64,000 bases of DNA from Limnoglobus roseus (GTDB lineage: Bacteria; Planctomycetota; Planctomycetia; Gemmatales; Gemmataceae), in the NCBI RefSeq assembly GCF_008254045.1, contig NZ_CP042425.1, positions 1,674,001 to 1,738,000 of the forward strand, given 5' to 3'. Positions within the stretch are counted from its first letter, which is position 1. Each line of letters starts with the position of its first letter. Positions 51,299 through 59,802 of the stretch are shown in pieces. Under the pieces are notes generated by a model. That model was given only the letters and a program-made list of their open reading frames with translations, searched no databases and was not told where the DNA came from. A program made the position numbers and the translations under genes.

Positions 51299-54200
51299 TT
51301 GTCGAATACGCCAACGAAAGAACCGAAGGAAAAACAGATTCGGGTGTTCGAGTTAGCGAAGGAACTCAACCTTGAGTCGAAGCAACTGCTCGACTACTGC
51401 AAGGAATTGGGCTTCGCCGAAGTGAAGAACCAACTCAAGGGGTTGAGCGGCGATCAAGTCGATGCGCTGAAGGACCGCTCCAAGAAAGGCCCGCGCGCCA
51501 GTTCGCCCACCGCGGCCCCGCTGCCGACCGTCAAAGCCACGATGCCGCCGCCCGGCAAAATTGAATCGAAGATTCAGCACCTTCCCAAAGCCAAGGTTCC
51601 CGCGAAGCCGGCCGAAGTGACGCCGCCCGCTCCGGAACCCGTCGCCGAACTGCCCACCCCGGAACCGGAACCCGTCGTTGCGGAAGCTCCCGCCGAGCCG
51701 GAAGCGCCACCCGCGCCCGAACCGGTTGTCGCCGCGCCTGTCGTCCCGCCCCCGCCGCCCAAACTCCCGACCTTCGGAGCCGCCAAGATTCAGAACCTCA
51801 GTGGGAAAGCCCCGCCCAAACCGCTGCCGCCGAAGCCAGTGGTAGCGCCGCCCGTCGCGACAGTTCCCGTCGTGCCGCCCGCCGCCCCCGCACCGACCGT
51901 CACAGTTCCGCCCGTCGAACAACCGACCACGCCGACGCCTCCCGCCGCAACCGTGGTCCCGAGTGAGCCGACGCCGCCCGTCGCGGCCCCGGCCGCCGTC
52001 TCGCCGCCCCCGACCGCTCCGGCACCGTTGCCGCCGCAACAAATTCAACGGCAAACGCTTCCGCCGACCGTGTCCCGCCCCGGTGTTCCGACCCTGGGTA
52101 GCAGTCGCCCACCGCAACCCGGCGCGCCGCGGCCGATCATGGGTCCGGGTAACAACCCCGCCCGGCCGATGGGCAGCCCGCCGCAACCCGGCGCGCCCCG
52201 CCCGCCGCAACAAGGTCCGGGTGGCCCCGCCGCCGGCCCACGCCCGCCGCAAGGCCCGGGCGGCCCCCGTCAAATCGGTTCGAACCCCGGTCGCGGACCG
52301 GGCCATGGCCCCGGCCACGCGCCGGCTGGCGGCCCGCCGAAGCCGCACACCGGCAAGGGGCCGCCGATGGTCGCCCCGCCGAAGACCGGCCAGCCGACCA
52401 AGCTCACGCCGGAAATGCTCGACAAGATCCGCAAGCTCGCCCAGCAGGGCAAGCGGGTGGACATCAAGGAAATTCAGAAGACCGGTGAGGTCACCACGAC
52501 TGGCGCGCCGGGCGATGCCAACCGCCCGAACCGCGGCCCCGGCGGCGAAGCCCAACGGCCCGGCGGCCCGCCGCGCCCGGCGATGCTGCCCCGTCAGCCC
52601 GGCGACCCCAGCCCGGTGGTGACGGAAGACGACGAGAAGCCGAAAGGCCCGGGCGGTGCCCGCGTCATCGGTGGCGACGCCCGCCACAAGAACCGCCAAG
52701 ACCGCGCCCGCCAGCGTGGCGGCAGCACCTCGACCGACCGCAACTCCGTCGTCATCGGGACCGGCGGTAGCGTGGACATGATCGAGGAGAAGCACGGCTC
52801 CCGCCGCGGCCCCCGTGCCGCCCTCCTCAGCAAGCTCAAGCGCCGCCAACAGCAGCAGGTGGTCAAGAAGGAAGGCCCGGTCGAAATCGCCCCGCCGATC
52901 ACGGTGCGGTCGCTCTCCGAGGCCATCGGGATGAAGGTCGGTGAGTTGAGCAAGCGGTTGGTGAAGGAAACCAACAAGCTCTACGCCGTCAACTCGCCGG
53001 TCGAGTTCGAGGTGGCGGAACTCATCGCCATCGAGAAGGGCATCACGCTCAAGCTCAAGGAGCGCGAGACGGCCGAGAGCAAGGTCCTCGACAAATACAA
53101 GAAGCGGGCCGAGGAAATGGACCCCGCGCTCGCCGTCACGCGGCCGCCGATCGTCACGATCATGGGCCACGTCGACCACGGCAAGACGACGCTTCTCGAC
53201 AAGATCCGCCAAGAGTACGGCATCAAGTCGGACGTCGTCTCCACCGAGGCCGGCGGCATCACGCAGGTCATCCGCGCGTGGCAGGTCGAGAAGGACGGCA
53301 ACCACGTCACCTTCCTCGACACCCCCGGCCACGAGGCGTTCACGAAGATGCGTGCCCGCGGGGCGAAGGTCACGGACATCGTCGTCATCGTCGTCGCGGC
53401 GACCGACGGCGTCATGCCGCAGACGGAAGAAGCGATCAGCCACGCGAAGGCCGCCGACGTGGACATCATCGTCGCCATTAACAAGATCGACATGCCGAAC
53501 GCGAACGTCGATAAGACGCGGCGGCAGCTGTACCAACTCGAACTCCTGCCCGACAACATGGGCGGCGACGTGCCGTTCGTCGAGACGAGCGCCACCACCG
53601 GTCAGGGCATCAGCGAACTGCTCGAGCAAGTTCTGCTCGTCGCGGAACTGGCCGACCCGCCGCTGAAGGCCGACCCCCAGCACCCTGGCTCCGGGACGTG
53701 TCTGGAAGCGTACCAGGACTCCGACGAAGGGGTGAAGGCCACGCTGATCGTCCAGCAGGGGACGCTCCACAAGGGCGACATTCTCCTGTGCGGCAGCACC
53801 TTTGGCCGCGTCCGGGCGATGTACAACGACATGGGCGTCCAGATCGATGAGGCCGGGCCGAGTACGCCGGTGAAGGTCACCGGGCTGGACGAGGTGCCGG
53901 ACGCCGACGACCCGTTCTACGTGGTCGAAGACCTCAGCACCGCCCGCGAGATCGCCGAGGTCCGGAAGTCCAGCCGTCAGCGGTCGGCACTGTCGAGCTT
54001 CACGCCGATCAGCCTTGACACGTTCAACGCGGCGAAGGCGGCCCAGAAGATCACCGAACTCAAGGTCATCATCAAGGCCGAGGCCCGCGGGTCGGTGGAA
54101 GCCATCAAGAAGGAGATGGAGAAACTCGTCCACGAGGAAGTCCGCGTGCGGGTGCTGCACTCCGGGATCGGGGCCATCAACGAGTCGGACGTGGAACTGG

Positions 54201-54685
54201 CGCTCACGTCGCCGGCCGACACGCTGGTCATCGGCTTCAACGTGACGGCCGACGACGCCGCCCTGCGGCTGGCCGAGCAGCGGGGCGTCAGCCTCCGCGA
54301 GTACGACATCATTTACAAGCTGACCGACGACGTGAAGTCGGCCCTGGAAGGGAAGCTCAAGCCGATCGAGGAGGTCGTCCACCTCGGCCGGGCGGTCATC
54401 CGCGACACGTTCAAGATCAGCAAGACCGGCACCATCGCCGGGTGCTACGTCACCAGCGGCGTCATCGAACGCTCGGCCCGCGTGCGGGTCATCCGCCAGG
54501 GCGTGGTCATCTTCCCGCCGTCGGAGAAGGTCGTCGGCCTCGACTCGCTCAAGCGGTTCAAGGACGACGCCAAGGAAGTCCGCGAGGGCTTCGAGTGCGG
54601 CATGAAGATCACCGGCTTCGACGACGTGAAGGTCGACGACGTGATCGAGGCGTTCAAGATCGAGATCAAGTACCGGACGCTGTAA
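51299..54685 (+). CDS. infB: Translation initiation factor IF-2
   Basis: 1128 residues, long for IF-2. An N-terminal IF2N domain ([20 protein letters not shown]) is followed by a Pro/Ala/Gly-rich linker to about residue 420, a second IF2N-like segment ([20 protein letters not shown]), and the GTPase at about 620 ([24 protein letters not shown]). Domains II-IV end with [20 protein letters not shown]. It delivers fMet-tRNA to the 30S subunit. The start is TTG 51299, supported by AAGGAG six bases upstream; no ATG would retain the first IF2N residues. Confidence 0.95.
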   Translation: MSNTPTKEPKEKQIRVFELAKELNLESKQLLDYCKELGFAEVKNQLKGLSGDQVDALKDRSKKGPRASSPTAAPLPTVKATMPPPGKIESKIQHLPKAKVPAKPAEVTPPAPEPVAELPTPEPEPVVAEAPAEPEAPPAPEPVVAAPVVPPPPPKLPTFGAAKIQNLSGKAPPKPLPPKPVVAPPVATVPVVPPAAPAPTVTVPPVEQPTTPTPPAATVVPSEPTPPVAAPAAVSPPPTAPAPLPPQQIQRQTLPPTVSRPGVPTLGSSRPPQPGAPRPIMGPGNNPARPMGSPPQPGAPRPPQQGPGGPAAGPRPPQGPGGPRQIGSNPGRGPGHGPGHAPAGGPPKPHTGKGPPMVAPPKTGQPTKLTPEMLDKIRKLAQQGKRVDIKEIQKTGEVTTTGAPGDANRPNRGPGGEAQRPGGPPRPAMLPRQPGDPSPVVTEDDEKPKGPGGARVIGGDARHKNRQDRARQRGGSTSTDRNSVVIGTGGSVDMIEEKHGSRRGPRAALLSKLKRRQQQQVVKKEGPVEIAPPITVRSLSEAIGMKVGELSKRLVKETNKLYAVNSPVEFEVAELIAIEKGITLKLKERETAESKVLDKYKKRAEEMDPALAVTRPPIVTIMGHVDHGKTTLLDKIRQEYGIKSDVVSTEAGGITQVIRAWQVEKDGNHVTFLDTPGHEAFTKMRARGAKVTDIVVIVVAATDGVMPQTEEAISHAKAADVDIIVAINKIDMPNANVDKTRRQLYQLELLPDNMGGDVPFVETSATTGQGISELLEQVLLVAELADPPLKADPQHPGSGTCLEAYQDSDEGVKATLIVQQGTLHKGDILLCGSTFGRVRAMYNDMGVQIDEAGPSTPVKVTGLDEVPDADDPFYVVEDLSTAREIAEVRKSSRQRSALSSFTPISLDTFNAAKAAQKITELKVIIKAEARGSVEAIKKEMEKLVHEEVRVRVLHSGIGAINESDVELALTSPADTLVIGFNVTADDAALRLAEQRGVSLREYDIIYKLTDDVKSALEGKLKPIEEVVHLGRAVIRDTFKISKTGTIAGCYVTSGVIERSARVRVIRQGVVIFPPSEKVVGLDSLKRFKDDAKEVREGFECGMKITGFDDVKVDDVIEAFKIEIKYRTL

Positions 54686-54710
54686 CCGCGGCGGGGGTTA
54701 GGGGGTTGAA

Positions 54711-54986
54711 ATGCGAGCTAGCCGCTGGGACCGCCACATGTTCGCGCTACGGCGTAGACATCCGTGGCGGTTCGCGGCTCTAATGTTCCTTGGGACTCTC
54801 GGTTCATTTACCCTTGTTGCGGACGTGGGAACAGCGACGGGGTGGCTCCCGATCGAAAACTCTACCCGGTTTCGTTACGTGCCGGCCGTATCGATGTTCG
54901 TAACCATGTGGATTGCAACCCGCAGTCGGCCGAAAGCAGAACCGCAGCGGGTAACCGAAAACCGACTGACCAGTGTGGTTGAATAG
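54711..54986 (+). CDS. Small unknown membrane protein between infB and ylxP
   Basis: 91 residues. A basic N-terminus (MRASRWDRHMFALRRRH) is followed by two hydrophobic segments (FAALMFLGTLGSFTLVADVG; VPAVSMFVTMWIATR). The ATG has AGGGGG upstream and the stop overlaps the next GTG by one base, which supports expression. No family is recognised. Codon use is less GC-rich than infB and ylxP, so it may be a late insertion. Confidence 0.5.
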   Translation: MRASRWDRHMFALRRRHPWRFAALMFLGTLGSFTLVADVGTATGWLPIENSTRFRYVPAVSMFVTMWIATRSRPKAEPQRVTENRLTSVVE

Positions 54987-55270
54987 TGTTCGTCGGCTCG
55001 CTTCGTGCCCGCCTGCTCTTGCGGGCGAGTCGCACGCTGAAGGACAAGCGGCAGGTCGTGCGGTCGATTTTGGATCGGCTGCGCAACAGCTTCAACGTAG
55101 CTGCGGCGGAAGTCGATACGCTCGATGACGTGAAAGTCGTCACCCTCGGCATCGCCGCCGTCGGCCCTGAACACGCGGGTGTAAAGGGCGTCCTACAGGA
55201 GATCGCCGAAGCATTGCGGGCGCACCCGGTGGCCGAATACCTCGACGGCGAGATTGAAGTGGGGCGGTGA
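54986..55270 (+). CDS. YlxP-like protein (DUF503)
   Basis: 94 residues. The DUF503 pattern is LRARLLLRASRTLKDKRQVV, RSILDRLRNSFNVAAAEVD, KVVTLGIAAVGPEHAGVKGV. It usually lies between infB and rbfA, as here, and in Bacillus subtilis YlxP is linked to translation or RNA metabolism. The start is GTG 54986, overlapping the previous stop by one base. Confidence 0.88.
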   Translation: MFVGSLRARLLLRASRTLKDKRQVVRSILDRLRNSFNVAAAEVDTLDDVKVVTLGIAAVGPEHAGVKGVLQEIAEALRAHPVAEYLDGEIEVGR

Positions 55271-55296
55271 GGCGGGTGAGATTGCTTATTCTCGGA

Positions 55297-55366
55297 CGAG
55301 CGTCGCGGCGTAAGCGCGACGTGCCTTCCCGCAGGTTGACACGTCGCGCTTACGCCGCGACGCTCG
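55297..55366. repeat. 27-bp perfect inverted repeat in the ylxP-rbfA gap
   Basis: Arms of 27 bases beginning CGAGCGTCGCGGCGTAAG flank a 16-base loop. Located within a presumed operon, it could form a strong mRNA hairpin. The form is that of the other intergenic palindromes but the sequence is different. Confidence 0.85.
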
Positions 55367-55467
55367 CCGTTGTTCTGGCCGGCGGCGTTTCGAACGTGTG
55401 AATCGGTAAAATGCCAGCGTTCGTCGTTCCGCTAGATTTGAAACCTTCGACCCCAAGACCCGACCAA

Positions 55468-55950
55468 ATGAAATCTCACCGGCTCGCTCGCATCGGCGAA
55501 GTCATTCGCGAAGTGGCGAGCACGACCATCTTGTTCGAACTCAAAGACCCGCGCGTCAAGAACGTCACCGTCACCCGGACAGAGGTGGCGGCGGACCTCC
55601 AGCACGCGAAGGTGTACGTCTCGGTCATGGGCAGCGAGAAGCAGCAGCAACTCGCGCTCTACGGCCTCCAGCACGCGGCCGGGTTCATTCAGTCGAAGAT
55701 CGCCAAGCAACTCGCGACGCGGTTCATGCCGGTCATCCAGTTTGTGCTGGACGAAGGGGTGAAGAAGAGTATCGAGATTAGTAAAATCCTGGCTGAAGAG
55801 AAAGCCCGGTCCGCCGGGCCGGCCGTTGCCACCGAGGGTGCGGTCGATGCCGACGACGAAGAGATCGACGACGACGAGGACGATGCGGACGCCGAAGAGG
55901 ACGACTCGGCGCCCAAGAACGCGGAACGCGGAACGCGGAACGCGGAATAG
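55468..55950 (+). CDS. rbfA: Ribosome-binding factor A
   Basis: 160 residues. The KH-like core is at 1-110 (SHRLARIGEVIREVASTTIL, ELKDPRVKNVTVTRTEVAAD, YVSVMGSEKQQQ). It assists 16S maturation and 30S assembly, chiefly in the cold. ATG 55468 (MKSHRLARI) fits the family; ATG 55411 would add 19 unrelated residues. The C-terminus is a long acidic tail (EEIDDDEDDADAEEDDSA) that ends NAERGTRNAE, encoded by a heptanucleotide tandem repeat. Confidence 0.9.
   Translation: MKSHRLARIGEVIREVASTTILFELKDPRVKNVTVTRTEVAADLQHAKVYVSVMGSEKQQQLALYGLQHAAGFIQSKIAKQLATRFMPVIQFVLDEGVKKSIEISKILAEEKARSAGPAVATEGAVDADDEEIDDDEDDADAEEDDSAPKNAERGTRNAE
55918..55945 (+). repeat. Tandem heptamer repeat at the 3' end of rbfA
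   Basis: Four exact copies of AACGCGG form the last codons of rbfA. A degenerate inverted counterpart (ATTCCGC...CTCCGCATCCCGC) follows at 55973-56000, so the block can also fold as a hairpin. Confidence 0.8.
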
Positions 55951-56036
55951 CAAGCCGGTCACTCGGCCTTTCATTCCGCACCCGGCACTCCGCATCCCGC
56001 ACTGATCCGCGTCCGCGAATCCGTGAGCCTCCCGCC

Positions 56037-56759
56037 ATGCTGGCGATTATGAACAAGCAAGACCTCCTCACGAAGTCGATCAAAGTTCTCGATAAGAAAT
56101 TCCCTCCGGCGGCCGACCCCGTGGCCCGGCCGGTGCTGGAAGAGGTGCTGTACGCCGTCGTCCGCGAGGGCACGACCACCGAGCAGGCGAACGCCGTGTT
56201 CGCCAAGATGAAGGGCACGTTCTTCGACTGGAACGAGGTCCGCGTCAGCACGGTGCCGGAAATCGCCGACGCGATCGCCGGTGTGCCGGACGCCAGCCGC
56301 AAGGCCCAGCGGATCAACGAGATCCTGCACTACGTCTTCGAGATGTACTACTCGTTCGAACTGACCGACCTCGACAAGAAGGGTCTGAAGCAGGCCGGCA
56401 AGCAACTCGGCCGGTTCACCGGCATGACCGACTTCGGCGTCGCGTGGGTCATCCAACGGGCGCTCGGCGGCCACGCCATCCCGCTCGACGAGCCGACCAT
56501 CCGCGCCCTGCGGCGGTTGGGCATCATCGAGGGGGAAGGCGAGGTCGAAGACCTCGAGGCGGTCCGCACCTCGCTGGAACACTACATCCCGAAGTCGAGC
56601 GGCCCGACCTTTACCGACCGCTTCTCGACGCTGGCCGTGACGATCTGCCAGGAAAAGCCGAAGTGCCCCGACTGCCCGTTGCGGCCCGACTGCCCCACCG
56701 GCCAGGAGTACGGTAAGAAGGTCGCCCCCGAGCCGAAGCCGAAGCCGAAGTCGCGGTGA
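56037..56759 (+). CDS. Endonuclease III-like HhH-GPD protein with Fe-S loop
   Basis: 240 residues. The helix-hairpin-helix glycosylase fold is seen from VLEEVLYAVVREGTTTEQAN to PLDEPTIRALRRLGI. The catalytic Asp is in PLDEP, but the catalytic Lys of the HhH (GVGRKTA in Nth) is missing (TGMTDFGVA). A C-x5-C-x2-C-x5-C cluster site (CQEKPKCPDCPLRPDC) follows. It may be a monofunctional glycosylase or a divergent repair or regulatory protein. The C-terminal tail is a Lys/Pro repeat. ATG 56037 or 56049 starts it. Confidence 0.8.
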   Translation: MLAIMNKQDLLTKSIKVLDKKFPPAADPVARPVLEEVLYAVVREGTTTEQANAVFAKMKGTFFDWNEVRVSTVPEIADAIAGVPDASRKAQRINEILHYVFEMYYSFELTDLDKKGLKQAGKQLGRFTGMTDFGVAWVIQRALGGHAIPLDEPTIRALRRLGIIEGEGEVEDLEAVRTSLEHYIPKSSGPTFTDRFSTLAVTICQEKPKCPDCPLRPDCPTGQEYGKKVAPEPKPKPKSR

Positions 56760-56780
56760 CACCCCGCCCAGGGCTGACCG

Positions 56781-57512
56781 ATGGACATCAAGATCCGCTG
56801 CCCGCACTGCGAGACGAAGCTCGTCGTCGGCGATGAACTCGTCGGCCAGGCCGTCCTCTGCGAAGACTGCAACAAGCAATTCACCGTCGAACAACCCGCC
56901 GGGTCGTCCGGCAAAAGTAGCAGCGGCGAACGGCCACGCGATCGGGGTGAGCGCGACGACCGGGGCGAAGAACGCCCGCGGTCCCGCCGCCGCGACGATG
57001 ACGACCACGGGCGATCCCGGGACGACTTCGACGACGAGGACGACCGGCCCATCCGGCGGAAGCCGAAGCGGAGCAGCAGTCACGTCGCCCCGCTCATCTT
57101 CGGCAGCCTCTTGATCTTGATGACGCTCGGCGTCGGCGTCGGCATGTACTTCACCTTCGGCTTCGGCACGAGTTCTAGCCGCGACGGCTTCGGCGTCCCG
57201 AACAACCGCGGCGGCATGGTCGGGGTGCCGGCCGTGGGGGGAAGCAGGTATCGCCTCTCGGACGCACAGTGGATCGCCGGCAACACGTTCGCGGTGACGG
57301 TCGCAACCGAAAACGGCCGGACCGACCCGACCCTCGTGCGGTTGGTCTACCGCTCCCTCGACGGCACGGGTAACTACGCCTTTAGCATGCCGCTCGGCCC
57401 CCGCCAGCCGATTACGGTCCCGAAAATTGGTGGGGGACGCACTCCCACGACGATGTGGGTCGAGCCGATCACCGGCGGCGCTCCCCTCTCCAACATGATC
57501 ACGCTCAACTGA
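56781..57512 (+). CDS. Zinc-ribbon membrane protein, unknown function
   Basis: 243 residues. Residues 6-35 form a zinc ribbon (CPHCETKLVVGDELVGQAVLC continuing with EDC). A hydrophilic Arg/Asp-rich segment (about 45-100) and a membrane helix (APLIFGSLLILMTLGVGVGM, about 100-120) follow, then a beta-rich outer domain (about 150-243). The pattern of zinc ribbon, low-complexity linker, helix and outer domain is common in planctomycetes. No function can be given. Confidence 0.7.
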   Translation: MDIKIRCPHCETKLVVGDELVGQAVLCEDCNKQFTVEQPAGSSGKSSSGERPRDRGERDDRGEERPRSRRRDDDDHGRSRDDFDDEDDRPIRRKPKRSSSHVAPLIFGSLLILMTLGVGVGMYFTFGFGTSSSRDGFGVPNNRGGMVGVPAVGGSRYRLSDAQWIAGNTFAVTVATENGRTDPTLVRLVYRSLDGTGNYAFSMPLGPRQPITVPKIGGGRTPTTMWVEPITGGAPLSNMITLN

Positions 57513-57578
57513 CCGTCCCGCCGCTTTCCCACTCGCAATTGACGCCCCCGATTTCCGCGTGTTACCCTTCTCGCCATC

Positions 57579-58673
57579 ATGGGGTCGGAGTCGTTTCACC
57601 AGATCATTCGCGGACAGCGCCGGGGGCCGGTTGCGGCGACCGCCCGCGCCGGCTTGCGGCTGCTCAGTTGGCCCTACGGCCTCGCGGTGCGACTCCGGAA
57701 CCGCCTCTTTGACCGCGGCTGGAAGCACACCTTCCGCGCGGCCGTGCCCGTCATCAGCGTCGGCAACCTGACCCTCGGCGGCACCGGCAAAACGCCGTGC
57801 GTGGAGTATGTGGCTGGCTTGTTGCGGGAACGGGGCGTGCGGCCGGTGATTCTCAGCCGCGGCTACGGGGCGGAGCACAACCGCAACGACGAGGCAATGG
57901 TGCTGGAAGAGAACCTGCCCGACGTGCCGCACCTGCAAGGGGCCGACCGCGTTCAACTGGCGATGACGGCCGTGGAAGAACTCGACGCCGACGTACTCAT
58001 CCTCGACGACGGCTTCCAGCACCGCCGGCTGACGCGCGACCTCGACATCGTACTGATCGACGCGACGGCACTGCTAGCCGGCGAGGCGATGTTCCCCCGC
58101 GGCGTGCTGCGGGAACCGATCGCCGGACTGAGCCGGGCCGACGTGCTGGTGCTAACGCGGTGCGACCAAACTTCGACGGCGGACGAACAGGCGGCGTGGC
58201 TGAAGCAACGCTTTCCCACGAAGCCTGTCGCCAAGGCGGTCCACCGGCCGATGGAACTGGTCGGCCCGGACGGGGTCACGGAATCGCTGGAGGTGCTCAA
58301 GGCGACGCCGGTCGCGGGATTCTGCGGCATCGGCAACCCGGAAGCGTTCCGCGGCCTGCTGACGCAACTCGGCGCACCGCCGGTCGCGTTCCGCACGTTC
58401 GCCGACCACCACGCCTACACGCGCGAGGACGTGGCCGACCTGACCCGCTGGGCGACCGACCTGCCGCCGAACGCGGTGATCGTAACGACGCAAAAAGACT
58501 GGGTGAAACTGCGGGTCGCCGACCTCGGCGGCCGCAAGCTGTGGGCGTTGCGGATCGGCTTCCAACTGATCGAGGGCGAGGAAGCCTTCGCGGAAATGCT
58601 GAATCGATTCACCACAGAGGGCACAGAGAACACAGAGGAAGGGACCGAAGAGCGGTCGGAAACCCAACCCTGA
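57579..58673 (+). CDS. lpxK: Tetraacyldisaccharide 4'-kinase
   Basis: 364 residues. Motifs are SVGNLTLGGTGKTPCVEYVA (P-loop), LSRGYGAEHNRNDE, LILDDGFQHRRLTRDLDIVL and DATALLAGEAMFPRGVLREP. It phosphorylates the lipid A disaccharide 4'-position in the inner membrane, so this planctomycete makes a Gram-negative type lipid A. The final 22 or so residues (about 343-364, TTEGTENTEEGTEERSE) are encoded by one arm of a dispersed inverted repeat rather than by conserved LpxK sequence. Confidence 0.93.
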   Translation: MGSESFHQIIRGQRRGPVAATARAGLRLLSWPYGLAVRLRNRLFDRGWKHTFRAAVPVISVGNLTLGGTGKTPCVEYVAGLLRERGVRPVILSRGYGAEHNRNDEAMVLEENLPDVPHLQGADRVQLAMTAVEELDADVLILDDGFQHRRLTRDLDIVLIDATALLAGEAMFPRGVLREPIAGLSRADVLVLTRCDQTSTADEQAAWLKQRFPTKPVAKAVHRPMELVGPDGVTESLEVLKATPVAGFCGIGNPEAFRGLLTQLGAPPVAFRTFADHHAYTREDVADLTRWATDLPPNAVIVTTQKDWVKLRVADLGGRKLWALRIGFQLIEGEEAFAEMLNRFTTEGTENTEEGTEERSETQP

Positions 58674-58718
58674 ATTTGGTTCTTCTCTGTGTTCTCTGTG
58701 CCCTCTGTGGTGAATCGA
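58604..58718. repeat. 34-bp inverted repeat spanning the lpxK 3' end
   Basis: Perfect 34-base arms (58604-58637 and 58685-58718) containing ACCACAGAGGGCACAGAGAA flank a 47-base centre that holds the lpxK stop. This word recurs in many bacterial genomes as an intergenic repeat. It ends 16 bases before the heptosyltransferase start. Confidence 0.85.
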
Positions 58719-58734
58719 CTTTAAGGACGCACGG

Positions 58735-59802
58735 ATGCGGACGATTGCTCTCTTTCTCCCGAACTGGATCGGCGACGTGGTGATGGCCACGCCGGCCATC
58801 CGGGCCGTGCGCGACCACTTCCCGCAGGCCCGGTTGCTGGCGGTGAGCAAGCCCTACGTTGCGGACACGGTCGCCGGGTCGCCGTGGTTCGACGACCTTA
58901 TTCCGTTCGACAAGTCCGGCCCGCGGCACCGCCGCTTCCGCTTCGTGCTGAACCGCCTCGCCGACGAAAAACTCGACGCGGCCGTGCTGTTCCCGAACTC
59001 GTTCCGCCCGGCCCTGCTCGCCCGCCTCGCCGGCTCGCGGTACATCGTCGGCTACGCCCGCTACTTCCGCGACGCCCTGCTGACCCGCCGCCTGTACGCC
59101 ACGCGGGGCAACGACGGCCGGCCGAAGCCGACGCCGGTTCTCGACGACTACAACCGCCTCGTCGAACAACTCGGCGTGCCGAACCCCGGCCGGCGGATGG
59201 AACTGTTCACCACGCCGGCCGACGAACAAGCGGCCGAGACGTTCTGGCTGCGACACGGGCTGAACCGTGTGAACCGCGTGATCGGCCTGAACCCCGGCGG
59301 TGCGTTCGGGGCGTCGAAGCACTGGCCGACGAACCAGTTCGCGGAGGTGGCGAAGCGGTTCGCCGATCAGCGTTCGACCGCCGTCGTCGTGCTGTGCGGC
59401 CCGGCGGAGCGTGAAGAAGCCAACCGCATCGCCGAGCAGAGCGGCCGGGCGAACGTGATTTCACTCGCGGGCAGTGATCTCTCGATTGGGCTGACGAAAG
59501 CCGTCGTGCGGCGGCTGAGTTTGCTCGTCACCACCGACAGCGGCCCGCGGCACTTCGCGGCGGCGTTCGGCGTGCCGGTCGTGTCGCTGTTCGGCCCGAC
59601 GCACATCGCCTGGACGGAGACGCACTTCGCGAAGGCGGTCCACCTGCAAAACAAGTTGCCGTGCGGGCCGTGCCAGCAGCGCATCTGCCCGCTCGGCCAC
59701 CACCAGTGCATGACGAGTTTGAGCGAGACGGACGTGTTCGCCGCGTCCCAAGAGTTGTTGGCCCGGTTCCCCGCTGGGCAGGAGGCCCGCCGTGTTGGTT
59801 AA
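58735..59802 (+). CDS. ADP-heptose:LPS heptosyltransferase (WaaF-like, GT9)
   Basis: 355 residues. The N-terminus LFLPNWIGDVVMATPAIRAV is the GT9 glycine-rich start. GLNPGGAFGASKHWPTNQFA and TTDSGPRHFAAAFGVPVVSL form the nucleotide-sugar site, and LPCGPCQQRICPLGHHQCM is a cysteine-rich end shared by WaaF. It adds heptose to the LPS inner core on the cytoplasmic face. It follows lpxK by 61 bases and overlaps the kinase fusion by 11 bases. Confidence 0.9.
   Translation: MRTIALFLPNWIGDVVMATPAIRAVRDHFPQARLLAVSKPYVADTVAGSPWFDDLIPFDKSGPRHRRFRFVLNRLADEKLDAAVLFPNSFRPALLARLAGSRYIVGYARYFRDALLTRRLYATRGNDGRPKPTPVLDDYNRLVEQLGVPNPGRRMELFTTPADEQAAETFWLRHGLNRVNRVIGLNPGGAFGASKHWPTNQFAEVAKRFADQRSTAVVVLCGPAEREEANRIAEQSGRANVISLAGSDLSIGLTKAVVRRLSLLVTTDSGPRHFAAAFGVPVVSLFGPTHIAWTETHFAKAVHLQNKLPCGPCQQRICPLGHHQCMTSLSETDVFAASQELLARFPAGQEARRVG

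Noticed and set aside
51560..52420. Long Pro/Ala/Gly low-complexity stretch in infB, considered as a possible frameshift
   Set aside because: The frame is continuous between two IF2N-like domains and such linkers are usual in IF-2.
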